This document shows, piece after piece, positions 52,861 to 64,000 of a DNA stretch of 64,000 nt. The position numbers and the translations under genes are program-made. The first letter of the stretch is position 1. Each line of letters opens with the position of its first letter. The notes beneath the pieces are model-generated. The model was not told the origin of the DNA. It saw only the letters and a list, made by a program, of their open reading frames with translations, and ran no database searches. The DNA is taken from positions 75,830,841 to 75,894,840 of the forward strand of contig OX388349.1 in assembly GCA_947579665.1 (NCBI GenBank), read 5' to 3'. Origin of the DNA: Sympetrum striolatum. Taxonomy: Eukaryota > Arthropoda > Insecta > Odonata > Libellulidae.

Positions 52861-55750
52861 TTAATTTGCTGTAAATAGTTCTTTTGTTTGCCATTGTTCC
52901 ATATATTAATTCATTTGCTCTTATTTCTTAATGTCTCTCCTTCGCTCTTATTTAGTTCATCTCTCGTCCAACGAACGGGACTGGGACTAAACCATGACGA
53001 AGAGACTGATGACGACCTTGGGGAGAGAGTACAACCAGGAAAGAATAAGTACAAAATGCATAGTAATTAAGATTTTACATAGTTTAGTTTGTTTAACTTG
53101 TCCTTTTGTTTGCCATTGTTCCATATATTAATTCATTTGCTCTTATTTCTTACTGTCTCGCCTTCGCTTTTATTTAGTTCACCTCTCGTCGAACGAACGG
53201 GACTGGGACCAAACCATGACGAAGAGACTGATGAAGACCTAGGGGAGAGAGTACAACCAGGAAAGAATAAGTACAAAATGCATAGTATTTAAGATTTTTC
53301 ATAGCTTAATTTGCTGTAAATAGTCCTTTTGTTTGCCATTGTTCCAAATATTAATTAATTTGCTCTTATTTCTTACAGTCTCTCCTTCGCTCTAATTTAG
53401 TTCACCACTCGTCCAACGAACGGGACTGGGACTAAACCATGACGAAGAGACTGATGACGACCTTGGGGAGAGAGTACAACCAGGAAAGAATAAGTACAAA
53501 ATGCATAGTAATTAAGATTTTACATAGATTAATTTGCTGTAAATAGTCCTTTTGTTTGCCATTGTTCCAAATATTAATTAATTTGCTCTTATTTCTTACA
53601 GTCTCTCCTTCGCTCTTATTTAGTTCACCTCTCGTCGTTCGAACGGGAATGGGACCAAACCATGACGATGAGACTGATGACGACCTTGGGGAGAGAGTAC
53701 AACCAGGAAAGAATAAGTACAAAATGCATAGTAATTAAGATTTTACATAGTTTAATTTGCTGTAAATAGTCCTTTTGTTTGCCATTGTTCCAAATATTAA
53801 TTAATTTGCTCTTATTTCTTACAGTCTCTCCTTCCCTCCTATTTAGTTCACCTCTCGTCGAAAGAACGGGACTGGGACTAAATCATGACGAAGAGACTGA
53901 TGACGACCTTGGGGAGAGAGTACAACCAGGAAAGAATAAGTACAAAATGCATAGTAATTAAGATTTTACATAGTTTAATTTGCTGTAAATAGACCTTTTG
54001 TTAGCCATTGTTCCAAATATTAATTAATTCTCTCTCATTTCTTTCAGTCTCTCCTTCGCTCTTATTTAGTTCAGCTCTCGTCGAACGAACGGGACTCGGA
54101 ATAAACCATGACGAAGAGACTAATGACGACCTTGGGGAGAGAGTACAACCAGGAAAGAATAAGTACAAAATGCATAGTAATTAAGATTTTACATAGTTTA
54201 ATTTGCTGTAAATAGACCTTTTGTTTGCCATTGTTCCAAATATTAATTAATTTGCTCTTATTTCTTACAGTCTCTCCTTCGCTCTTATTTAGTTCACCTC
54301 TCGTCGGAAGAACGGGACTGGGACTAAATCATGACATAGAGACTGATGACGACCTTGGGGAGAGAGTAAAACCAGGAAAGAATAAGTACAAAATGCATAG
54401 TAATTAAGATTTTACATAGTTTAATTTGCTGTAAATAGTCCTTTTGTTTGCCATTGTTCCATATATTAATTCATTTGCTCTTATTTCTTAATGTCTCTCC
54501 TTCGCTCTTATTTAGTTCATCTCTCGTCCAACGAACGGGACTGGGACTACACCATGACGAAGAGACTGATGACGACCTTGGGGAGAGAGTACAACCAGGA
54601 AAGAATAAGTACAAAATGCATAGTAATTAAGATTTTACATAGTTTAGTTTGTTTAAATTATCCTTTTGTTTGCCATTGTTCCATATATAAATTCATTTGC
54701 TCTTATTTCTTACTGTCTCGCCTTCGCTTTTATTTAGTTCACCTCTCGTCGAACGAACGGGACTGGGACCAAACCATGACGAAGAGACTGATGACGACCT
54801 AGGGGAGAGAGTACAACCAGGAAAGAATAAGTACAAAATACATAGTATTTAAGATTTTTCATAGCTAAATTTGCTGTAAATAGTCCTTTTGTTTGCCATT
54901 GTTCCAAATATTAATTAATTTGCTCTTATTTCTTACAGTCTCTCCTCTCTTATTTAGTTCAACCTCTCGTCGAAAGAACGGGACTGGGACTAAATCATGA
55001 GAATGAGACTGATGACCACCTTAAGGAAAGAGTACAACCAGGAAAGAATAAGTACAAAATGCATAGTAATTAAGATTTTCCATAGTTTAGTTTGTTTAAA
55101 TTGTCCTTTTGTTTGCCATTGTTCCATATATTAATTCATTTGCTCTTATTTCTTACTGCCTCTCCTTCGCTTTGATTTAGTTCACCTCTCGTTGAACGAA
55201 CGAGACTGGGACCAAACCATGACGAAGAGACTGATGACGACCTTGGGGAGAGAGTACAACCAGGAAAGAATAAGTACAAAATGCATAGTATTTAAGATTT
55301 TTCATAGTTTAATTTGCTGTAAATAGTCCTTTTGTTTGCCATTGTTCCAAATATTAATTAAATTGCTCTTATTTCTTACAGTCTTTCTTTCGCTCTTATT
55401 TAGTTCAACCTCTCGTCAAAAGAACAGGACTGGGACTAAACCATGACGAAGAGACTGATGACGACCTTGGGGAGAGAGTACAACCAGGAAAGAATAAGTA
55501 CAAAATGCATAGTAATTAAGATTTTACATAGTTTAGTTTGTTTAACTTGTCCTTTTGTTTGCCATTGTTCCATATATTAATTCATTTGCTCTTATTTCTT
55601 ACTGTCTCGCCTTCGCTTTTATTTAGTTCACCTCTCGTCGAACGAACGGGACTGGGACCAAACCATGACGAAGAGACTGATGAAGACCTAGGGGAGAGAG
55701 TACAACCAGGAAAGAATAAGTACAAAATGCATAGTATTTAAGATTTTTCA
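52860..55750. repeat. Array segment with 1560-bp and 2449-bp internal repeats
   Basis: The unit pair at 52888 and 53089 recurs at 54448 and 54649 (offset 1560, seven units). The 53089 unit recurs again at 55538 (offset 2449, eleven units), with the shared rare gatgaagacctagggg. The unit near 54043 has ctttcagtctctcc as its acceptor. The unit near 54333 has gacatagagac, which places a TAG in the phase-0 frame. Confidence 0.87.
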
Positions 55751-56660
55751 TAGCTTAATTTGCTGTAAATAGTCCTTTTGTTTGCCATTGTTCCAAATAT
55801 TAATTAATTTGCTCTTATTTCTTACAGTCTCTCCTTCGCTCTTATTTAGTTCACCTCTCGTCCAACGAAAGGGACTGGGACTAAACCATGACGAAGAGAC
55901 TGATGACGACCTTGGGGAGAGAGTACAACCAGGAAAGAATAAGTACAAAATGCATAGTAATTAAGATTTTACATAGTTTAATTTGCTGTAAATAGTCCTT
56001 TTGTTTGCCATTGTTCCAAATATTAATTAATTTGCTCTTATTTCTTACAGTCTCTCCTTTGCTCTTATTCTGTTCACCTCTCGTCCAACGAACGGGACTG
56101 GGACTAAACCATGACGAAGAGACTGATGACGACCTTGGGGAGAGAGTACAACCAGGAATGAATAAGTACAAAATGCATAGTAATTAAGATTTTACATAGT
56201 TTAATTTGCTGTAAATAGTCCTTTTGTTTGCCATTGTTCCAAATATTAATTAATTTGCTCTTATTTCTTACAGTCTCTCCTTCGCTCTTATTTAGTTCAC
56301 CTCTCGTCCAACGAAAGGGACTGGGACTAAACCATGACGAAGAGACTGATGACGACCTTGGGGAGAGAGTACAACCAGGAAAGAATAAGTACAAAATGCA
56401 TAGTAATTAAGATTTTACATAGTTTAATTTGCTGTAAATAGTCCTTTTGTTTGCCATTGTTCCAAATATTAATTAATTTGCTCTTATTTCTTACAGTCTC
56501 TCCTTTGCTCTTATTCTGTTCACCTCTCGTCCAACGAACGGGACTGGGACTAAGCCATGACGAAGAGACTGATGACGACCTTGGGGAGAGAGTACAACCA
56601 GGAATGAATAAGTACAAAATGCATAGTAATTAAGATTTTACATAGTTTAATTTGCTGTAA
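55750..56660. repeat. Two-unit higher-order repeat, 446 bp, two copies
   Basis: A gtccaacgaaaggg unit (55782, 56228) alternates with a ttattctgttcacc unit carrying ggaatgaataag (56005, 56451), giving a 446-bp period. It is followed at about 56674 by one more ttattctgttcacc unit with ttgttttaaatatt. Confidence 0.9.
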
Positions 56661-58400
56661 ATAGTCCTTTTGTTTGCCATTGTTTTAAATATTAATTAAT
56701 TTGCTCTTATTTCTTACAGTCTCTCCTTTGCTCTTATTCTGTTCACCTCTCGTCCAACGAACGGGACTGGGACTAAGCCATGAGGAAGAGACTGATGACG
56801 AACTTGGGGAGAGAGTACAACCAGGAATGAATAAGTACAAAATGCATAGTAATTAAGATTTTACATAGTTTAATTTTTTGTAAATATTCCTTTTGTTTGC
56901 CATTGTTCCCAATATTAATTAATTTGCTCTTATTTCTTACATTCTCTCCTTCGCTCTTATTTAGTTCACCTCTCGCCGAAATAACGGGACTGGGACTAAA
57001 TCATGATGAAGAGACTGATGACGACCTTGGGGAGAGAGTACAACCAGGAAAGAATAAGTACAAAATGCATAGTAATTACGATTTTACATAGCATAATTTG
57101 CTGTAAATAGTCCTTTTGTTTGCCATTGTTCCAAATATTTATTAATTTTCTCTTATTTCTTACAGTCTCTCCTTCGCTCTAATTTAGTTCACCTCTCGTC
57201 CAACGAACGGGACTGGGACTAAACCATGACGAAGAGACTGATGACGACCTTGGGGAGAGAGTACAACCAGGAAAGAATAAGTACAAAATGCATAGTAATT
57301 AAGATATTACATAGATTAATTTGCTGTAAATAGTCCTTTTGTTTGCCATTGTTCCAAATATTAATTAATTTGCTCTTATTTCTTACAGTCTCTCCTTCGC
57401 TCTTATTTAGTTCACCTCTCGTCGAACGAATGGGACTGGGACCAAACCATGACCAAGAGACTGATGAGGACATTTGGGAGAGAGTACAAACAGGAAAGAA
57501 TAAGTACAAAATGCATAGTAATTAAGATTTAACATAATTAAATTTGCTATAAATAGTCCTTTTGTTTGCCATTGTTCCAAATATTAATTAATTTGCTCTT
57601 ATTTCTTACAGTCTCTCCTTCCCTCTCATTTAGTTCACCTCTCGTCGAACGAACGGGACTGGGACAAAAGCATGACGAAGAGACTGATGACGACCTTGGG
57701 GAGTGAGTACAACCAGGAAAGAATAAGTACTAAATGCATAGTAATTAAGATTTTACATAGTTTAATTTTTTGTAAATAGTCCTTTTGTTTGCCATTGTTC
57801 CCAATATTAATTAATTTGCTCTTATTTCTTACAGTCTCTCCTTCGCTCTTATTTAGTTCAACTCTCTTCGAACGAACGGGACTGGGACCAAACCATGACG
57901 AAGAGACTGATGAAGACCTTGGGGAGAGAGTACAACCAGGAAAGAATAAGTACAAAATGCATAGTAATTAAGATTTTACATAGATTAATTTGCTGTAAAT
58001 AGTCCTTTTGTTTGCCATTGTTCCAAATATTAATTCATTTGCTCTTAGTTCTTACAGTCTCTCCTTCGCTCTTATTTAGTTCACCTCTCGTCGAACGAAT
58101 GGGACTGGGACCAAACCATGACGAAGAGAATGATGACGACCTTGGGGAGAGAGTACAACCAGAAATGAATAAGTACAAAATGCATAGTAATTAAGATTTC
58201 ACATAGATTAATTTACTGTAAATAGTCCTTTTGTTTGCCATTGTTCCAAATATAAATTAATTTGCTCTTATTTATTACAGTCTCTCCTTCGCTCTTATTT
58301 AGTTCACCTCTCATCTAACGAACGGGACTGGGACCAAACCATGACGGAGAGACTGATGACGACCTTGGGGAAAGAGTACAACCAGGAAAGAATAAGTACA
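56660..58400. repeat. Array segment, mixed units
   Basis: It includes a gccgaaataac unit with the ttacattctc acceptor (56897), a ctctaatttag unit, a gaggacatttggg unit, a unit with gatttaacataatt (57531) that recurs at 61547 (offset 4016), and units with the tttaattttttg AT-rich half. The latter recur at 59541 and 61773. Confidence 0.85.
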
Positions 58401-60200
58401 AAATGCATAGTAATTAAGATTTTCCATAGTTTAGTTTGTTTAAATTGTCGTTTTGTTTGCCATTGTTCCATATATTAATTCATTTGCTCTTATTTCTTAC
58501 TGTCTCTCCTTCGCTCTTATTTAGTTCACCTCCCGTCGAACGAACGGGACTGGGACCAAACAATGACGAAGATACTGATGACGACCTTGGGGAGTGAGTA
58601 CAAACAGGAAAGAATAAGTACAAAATGCATAGTAATTAAGATTTTACATAGTTTAATTTGCTGTAAGTAGTCCTTTTGTTTGCCATTGTTCAAAATATTA
58701 ATTAATTTGCTCCTATTTCTTACAGTCTATCCTTCGCTCTTATTTAGTTTAACCTCTCGTCGAAAGAACGGGACTGGGACTAAATCATGACGAAGAGACT
58801 AATGACGACCTTGGGGAGAGAGTACAACCAGGAAAGAATAAGTACAAAATGCATAGTAATTAAGATTTTACATAGTTTAATTTGCTGTAAATAGTCCATT
58901 TGTTTGCCATTCTTCCATATATTATTTCATTTGCTATTATTTCTTAATGTCTCTCCTTCGCTCTTATTTAGTTCATCTCTCGTCCAACGAACAGGACTGG
59001 GACTAAACCATTACGAAGAGACTGATGACGACCTTGGGGAGAGAGTACAAGCTGGAAAGAATAAGTACAAAATGCATAGTAATTAAGATTTTACATAGTT
59101 TAATTTGCTGTAAATAGTCCTTTTGTTTGCCATTGTTCCAAATATTAATTAATTTGCTCTTATTTCTTACAGTCTCTCCTTTGCTCTTATTCTGTTCACC
59201 ACTCGTCCAACGAACGGGACTGGGACTAAGCCATGAGGAAGAGACTGATGACGACCTTGGGGAGAGAGTACAACCAGGAATGAATAAGTACAAAATGCAT
59301 AGAAATTAAGATTTTACATAGTTTAATTTGCTGTAAATAGTCCTTTTGTTTGCCATTGTTCCAAATATTAATTAATTTGCTCTTATTTCTTACAGTCTCT
59401 CCTTCGCTCTTATTTAGTTCACCTCTCGCCGAAATAACGGGACTGGGACAAAACCATGACGAAGAGACTGATGACGACCTTGGGGAGTGAGTACAACCAG
59501 GAAAGAATAAGTACAAAATGCATAGTAATTAAGATTTTACATAGTTTAATTTTTTGTAAATAGTCCTTTTGTTTGCCATTGTTCCCAATATTAATTAATT
59601 TGCTCTTATTTCTTACAGTCTCTCCTTCGCTCTTATTTTGTTCACCTCTCGTCGAACGAACGGGACTGGGACCAAAACCATGACGAAGAGACTGATGAAG
59701 ACCTTGGGGAGAGAGTACAACCAGGAATGAATAAGTACAAAATGCATAGTAATTAAGATTTTACATAGATTAATTTGCTGTAAATAGTCCTTTTGTTTGC
59801 CATTGTTCCAAATATTAATTCATTTGCTCTTAGTTCATACAGTCTCTCCTTCGCTCTTATTTAGTTCACCTCTCGTCGAACGAATGGGACTGGGACCAAA
59901 CCATGACGAAGAGAATGATGACGACCTTGGGGAGAGAGAGTACAACCAGAAATGAATAAGTACAAAATGCATAGTAATTAAGATTTCACATAGATTAATT
60001 TACTGTAAATAGTCCTTTTGTTTGCCATTGTTCCAAATATAAATTAATTTGCTCTTATTTATTACAGTCTCTCCTTCGCTCTTATTTAGTTCACCTCTCA
60101 TCTAACGATCGGGACTGGGACCAAACCATGACGAAGAGACTGATGACGACCTTGGGGAAAGAGTACAACCAGGAAAGAATAAGTACAAAATGCATAATAA
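58400..60200. repeat. Array segment with blocks copied about 1786 and 2232 bp downstream
   Basis: The unit pair at 58904-59309 recurs at 60690-61095 (offset 1786, eight units). It has shared rare changes cattcttcc, accattacgaag and gtacaagctgg. The stretch 59541-60420 recurs at 61773-62650 (offset 2232, ten units), including a 2-bp insertion in ggggagagagagtac and a 1-bp insertion in gaccaaaaccatg. Confidence 0.88.
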
Positions 60201-62660
60201 TTAAGATTTTCCATAGTTTAGTTTGTTTAAATTGTCGTTTTGTTTGCCATTGTTCCATATATTAATTCATTTGCTCTTATATCTTACTGTCTCTCCTTCG
60301 CTCTTATTTAGTTCACCTCCCGTCGAACGAACGGGACTGGGACCAAACCATGACGAAGATACTGATGACAACCTTGGGGAGTGAGTACAAACAGGAAAGA
60401 ATAAGTACAAAATGCATAGTAATTAAGATTTTACATAGTTTAATTTGCTGTAAATAGTCCTTTTGTTTGCCATTGTTCCAAATATTAATTAATTTGCTCA
60501 TATTTCTTACAGTCTCTCCTTCGCTCTAATTTAGTTCACCTCTCGTCCAACGAACGGGACTGGGACCAAACCATGACCAAGAGACTGATGAGGACATTTG
60601 GGAGAGAGTACAACCAGGAAAGAATAAGTACAAAATGCATAGTAATTAAGATTTTACATAGTTTAATTTGCTGTAAATAGTCCATTTGTTTGCCATTCTT
60701 CCATATATTATTTCATTTGCTATTATTTCTTAATGTCTCTCCTTCGCTCTTATTTAGTTCATCTCTCGTCCAACGAACAGGACTGGGACTAAACCATTAC
60801 GAAGAGACTGATGACGACCTTGGGGAGAGAGTACAAGCTGGAAAGAATAAGTACAAAATGCATAGTAATTAAGATTTTACATAGTTTAATTTGCTGTAAA
60901 TAGTCCTTTTGTTTGCCATTGTTCCAAATATTAATTAATTTGCTCTTATTTCTTACAGTCTCTCCTTTGCTCTTATTCTGTTCACCACTCGTCCAACGAA
61001 CGGGACTGGGACTAAGCCATGAGGAAGAGACTGATGACGACCTTGGGGAGAGAGTACAACCAGGAATGAATAAGTACAAAATGCATAGAAATTAAGATTT
61101 TACATAGTTTAATTTGCTGTAAATAGTCCTTTTGTTTGCCATTGTTCCAAATATTAATTAATTTGCTCTTATTTCTTACAGTCTCTCCTTCGCTCTTATT
61201 TAGTTCACCTCTCGCCGAAATAACGGGACTGGGACTAAATCATGATGAAGAGACTGATGACGACCTTGGGGAGAGAGTACAACCAGGAAAGAATAAGTAC
61301 AAAATGCATAGTAATTACGATTTTACATAGTATAATTTGCTGTAAATAGTCCTTTTGTTTGCCATTGTTCCAAATATTAATTAATTTGCTCATATTTCTT
61401 ACAGTCTCTCCTTCGCTCTAATTTAGTTCACCTCTCGTCCAACGAACGGGACTGGGACCAAACCATGACCAAGAGACTGATGAGGACATTTGGGAGAGAG
61501 TACAACCAGGAAAGAATAAGTACAAAATGCATAGTAATTAAGATTTAACATAGTTAAATTTGCTATAAATAGTCCTTTTGTTTGCCATTGTTCCAAATAT
61601 TAATTAATTTGCTCTTATTTCTTACAGTCTCTCCTTCCCTCTCATTTAGTTCACCTCTCGTCGAACGAACGGGACTGGGACAAAACCATGACGAAGAGAC
61701 TGATGACGACCTTGGGGAGTGAGTACAACCAGGAAAGAATAAGTACAAAATGCATAGTAATTAAGATTTTACATAGTTTAATTTTTTGTAAATAGTCCTT
61801 TTGTTTGCCATTGTTCCCAATATTAATTAATTTGCTCTTATTTCTTACAGTCTCTCCTTCGCTCTTATTTTGTTCACCTCTCGTCGAACGAACGGGACTG
61901 GGACCAAAACCATGACGAAGAGACTGATGAAGACCTTGGGGAGAGAGTACAACCAGGAATGAATAAGTACAAAATGCATAGTAATTAAGATTTTACATAG
62001 ATTAATTTGCTGTAAATAGTCCTTTTGTTTGCCATTGTTCCAAATATTAATTCATTTGCTCTTAGTTCATACAGTCTCTCCTTCGCTCTTATTTAGTTCA
62101 CCTCTCGTCGAACGAATGGGACTGGGACCAAGCCATGACGAAGAGAATGATGACGACCTTGGGGAGAGAGAGTACAACCAGAAATGAATAAGTACAAAAT
62201 GCATAGTAATTAAGATTTCACATAGATTAATTTACTGTAAATAGTCCTTTTGTTTGCCATTGTTCCAAATATAAATTAATTTGCTCTTATTTATTACAGT
62301 CTCTCCTTCGCTCTTATTTAGTTCACCTCTCATCTAACGATCGGGACTGGGACCAAACCATGACGAAGAGACTGATGACGACCTTGGGGAAAGAGTACAA
62401 CCAGGAAAGAATAAGTACAAAATGCATAGTAATTAAGATTTTCCATAGTTTAGTTTGTTTAAATTGTCGTTTTGTTTGCCATTGTTCCATATATTAATTC
62501 ATTTGCTCTTATATCTTACTGTCTCTCCTTCGCTCTTATTTAGTTCACCTCCCGTCGAACGAACGGGACTGGGACCAAACCATGACGAAGATACTGATGA
62601 CAACCTTGGGGAGTGAGTACAAACAGGAAAGAATAAGTACAAAATGCATAGTAATTAAGA
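60200..62660. repeat. Array segment holding the second copies of the preceding blocks
   Basis: It contains 60690-61095 and 61773-62650, partners of the upstream blocks. Two gaggacatttggg units (near 60590 and 61483) are joined to ctctaatttag exon starts, a combination not seen in the 892-bp repeat, where those two features lie on separate units. These are probable chimeras. Confidence 0.87.
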
Positions 62661-64000
62661 TTTTACATAGTTTAATTTGCTGTAAGTAGTCCTTTTGTTT
62701 GCCATTGTTCAAAATATTAATTAATTTGCTCTTATTTATTACAGTCTCTCCTTCGCTCTTATTCAGTTCACCTCTCGTCGAAAGAACGGGACTGGGACTA
62801 AATCATGACGAAGAGACTGATGACGACCTTGGGGAAAGAGTACAACCAGGAAAGAATAAGTACAAAATGCATAGTAATTAAGATTTTACATAGTTTAGTT
62901 TGTTTAAATTGTCCTTTTGTTTGCCATTGTTCCATATATTAATTCATTTGCTATTATTTCTTACTGTCTCTCCTTCGCTTTTATTTAGTTCACCTCTCGT
63001 CGAACGAACGAGACTGGGACCAAACCATGACGAAGAGACTGATGACGACCTTGGGGAGAGAGTACAACCAGGAAAGAATAAGTACAAAATGCATAGTATT
63101 TAAGATTTTTCATAGCTTAATTTGCTGTAAATAGTCCTTTTGTTTGCCATTGTTCCAAATATTAATTAATTTGCTCTTATTTCTTACAGTCTCTCCTCTC
63201 TTATTTAGTTCAACCTCTCGTCGAAAGAACGGGACTGGGACTAAATCATGACAAAGAGACTGATGACGACCTTAAGGAAAGAGTACAACCAGGAAAGAAT
63301 AAGTACAAAATGCATAGTAATTAAGATTTTCCATAGTTTAGTTTGTTTAAATTGTCCTTTTGTTTGCCATTGTTCCATATATTAATTCATTTGCTCTTAT
63401 TTCTTACTGTCTCTCCTTCGCTTTTATTTAGTTCACCTCTCGTTAAACGAACGAGACTGGGACCAAACCATGACGAAGAGACTGATGACGACCTTGGGGA
63501 GAGAGTACAACCAGGAAAGAATAAGTACAAAATGCATAGTATTTAAGATTTTTCATAGTTTAATTTGCTGTAAATAGTCCTTTTGTTTGCCATTGTTCCA
63601 AATATTAATTAAATTGCTCTTATTTCTTACAGTCTTTCCTTCGCTCTTATTTAGTTAAACCTCTCGTCAAAAGAACAGGACTGGGACTAAATCATGACGA
63701 AGAGACTGATGACGACCTTGGGGAGAGAGTACAACCAGGAAAGAATAAGTACAAAATGCATAGTAATTAAGATTTTACATAGTTTAATTTGCTTTAAATA
63801 GTCCAGTTGTTTGCCATTATTCCATATATTATTTCATTTGCTCATATTTCTTAATGTCTCTCCTTCGCTCTTATTTAGTTCATCTCTCGTCCAACGAACA
63901 GGACTGGGACTAAACCATGACGAAGAGACTGATGACGACCTTGGGGAGAGAGTACAACCTGGAAAGAATAAGTACAAAATGCATAGTAATTAAGATTTTA
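62660..64000. repeat. Array segment, tail of window (about six units)
   Basis: It resembles 48850-49725, at an offset of 14268 bp for the units at 63343 and 63811, including the ctctcctctctta plus gttcaacctc unit near 63191. The window ends inside the AT-rich half of a unit, so the array continues to the right. Confidence 0.88.

Larger units (their letters stand above)
1..64000. repeat. 223-bp tandem repeat array, about 287 units, spanning the whole window
   Basis: The same unit recurs head-to-tail throughout. Conserved anchors such as gactgatgacgacctt, gagtacaaccagg and ttgccattgttcc reappear every 222-223 bases, for example at 97, 320, 543 and 766 for the ttgccattg anchor. I saw no break, inversion or unrelated insertion. 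Base 1 falls inside a unit and base 64000 inside another, so the array continues at both ends. Neighbouring units differ at a few percent of positions by eye. Small indels make some units 220-225 bp. Overall G+C of a by-eye consensus is about 37%. The array could be a satellite or macrosatellite, or a tandem exon array. The sequence does not decide between these, but the exon/intron-like layout of the unit keeps the second option open. Confidence 0.99.

Noticed and set aside
1..64000. CRISPR array
   Set aside because: The whole 223-bp unit is repeated, with no short constant repeat separated by unique spacers, and the variable positions are scattered single-base changes.

Overview
The whole window is one uninterrupted tandem array. 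A unit of about 223 bp is repeated head-to-tail roughly 287 times, from base 1 to base 64000. The array is cut at both edges, so it continues outside the window. I found no single-copy DNA, no transposon insertion, no tRNA, rRNA or CRISPR, and no ordinary gene. The organism is most likely a eukaryote: long satellite or macrosatellite arrays, AT-rich spacers and spliceosome-like signals all point that way. The sequence does not let me name a lineage.

Each unit has two compositional halves. A 129-bp block at about 46% G+C, counted on a by-eye consensus, runs from just after a ttatttcttacag motif to just before gtaattaag. A 94-bp block at about 24% G+C fills the rest. The AT-rich block begins with GT, has a tattaat branch-point-like element about 24 nt before its end, then a T-rich tract, and ends CAG. 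It therefore looks like a small GT-AG intron, and the 129-bp block looks like a phase-symmetric exon of exactly 43 codons. Two of the three plus-strand frames of the consensus exon are open. Read this way, the window is about 287 tandem exon/intron cassettes. Against a functional giant gene, many units carry frameshifting indels, in-frame stops, or a lost acceptor AG or donor GT. Most subfamily-defining changes would also alter the amino acid. The best current reading is a satellite whose monomer was built from an exon plus intron (or mimics one), possibly transcribed and spliced in part.

Above the monomer level the array is a patchwork of higher-order repeats. 490-9625 holds three copies of a block of about 12 units (offsets 3340 and 3563 bp). 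9625-12090 is mixed. 12090-23710 is dominated by a 5- to 6-unit higher-order repeat (1114/1337 bp) and an 8468-bp-offset duplication of about 2.2 kb. 23710-38610 reuses blocks from both earlier families at offsets of 4.2, 4.9, 6.0, 25.2 and 28.5 kb. 39060-45525 is a recent duplication of about 3.3 kb. 45525-50400 is a mixed region that shares blocks with 53.8-55 kb and 63-64 kb. 50400-52860 is a 4-unit repeat (892 bp). 55750-56660 is a 2-unit repeat (446 bp). 58400-62660 holds further 1.8- and 2.2-kb duplications. Several in-register chimeric monomers mark unequal-crossover junctions. Nearly all the short ORFs on both strands are by-products of this repeat and start at TTG rather than ATG.
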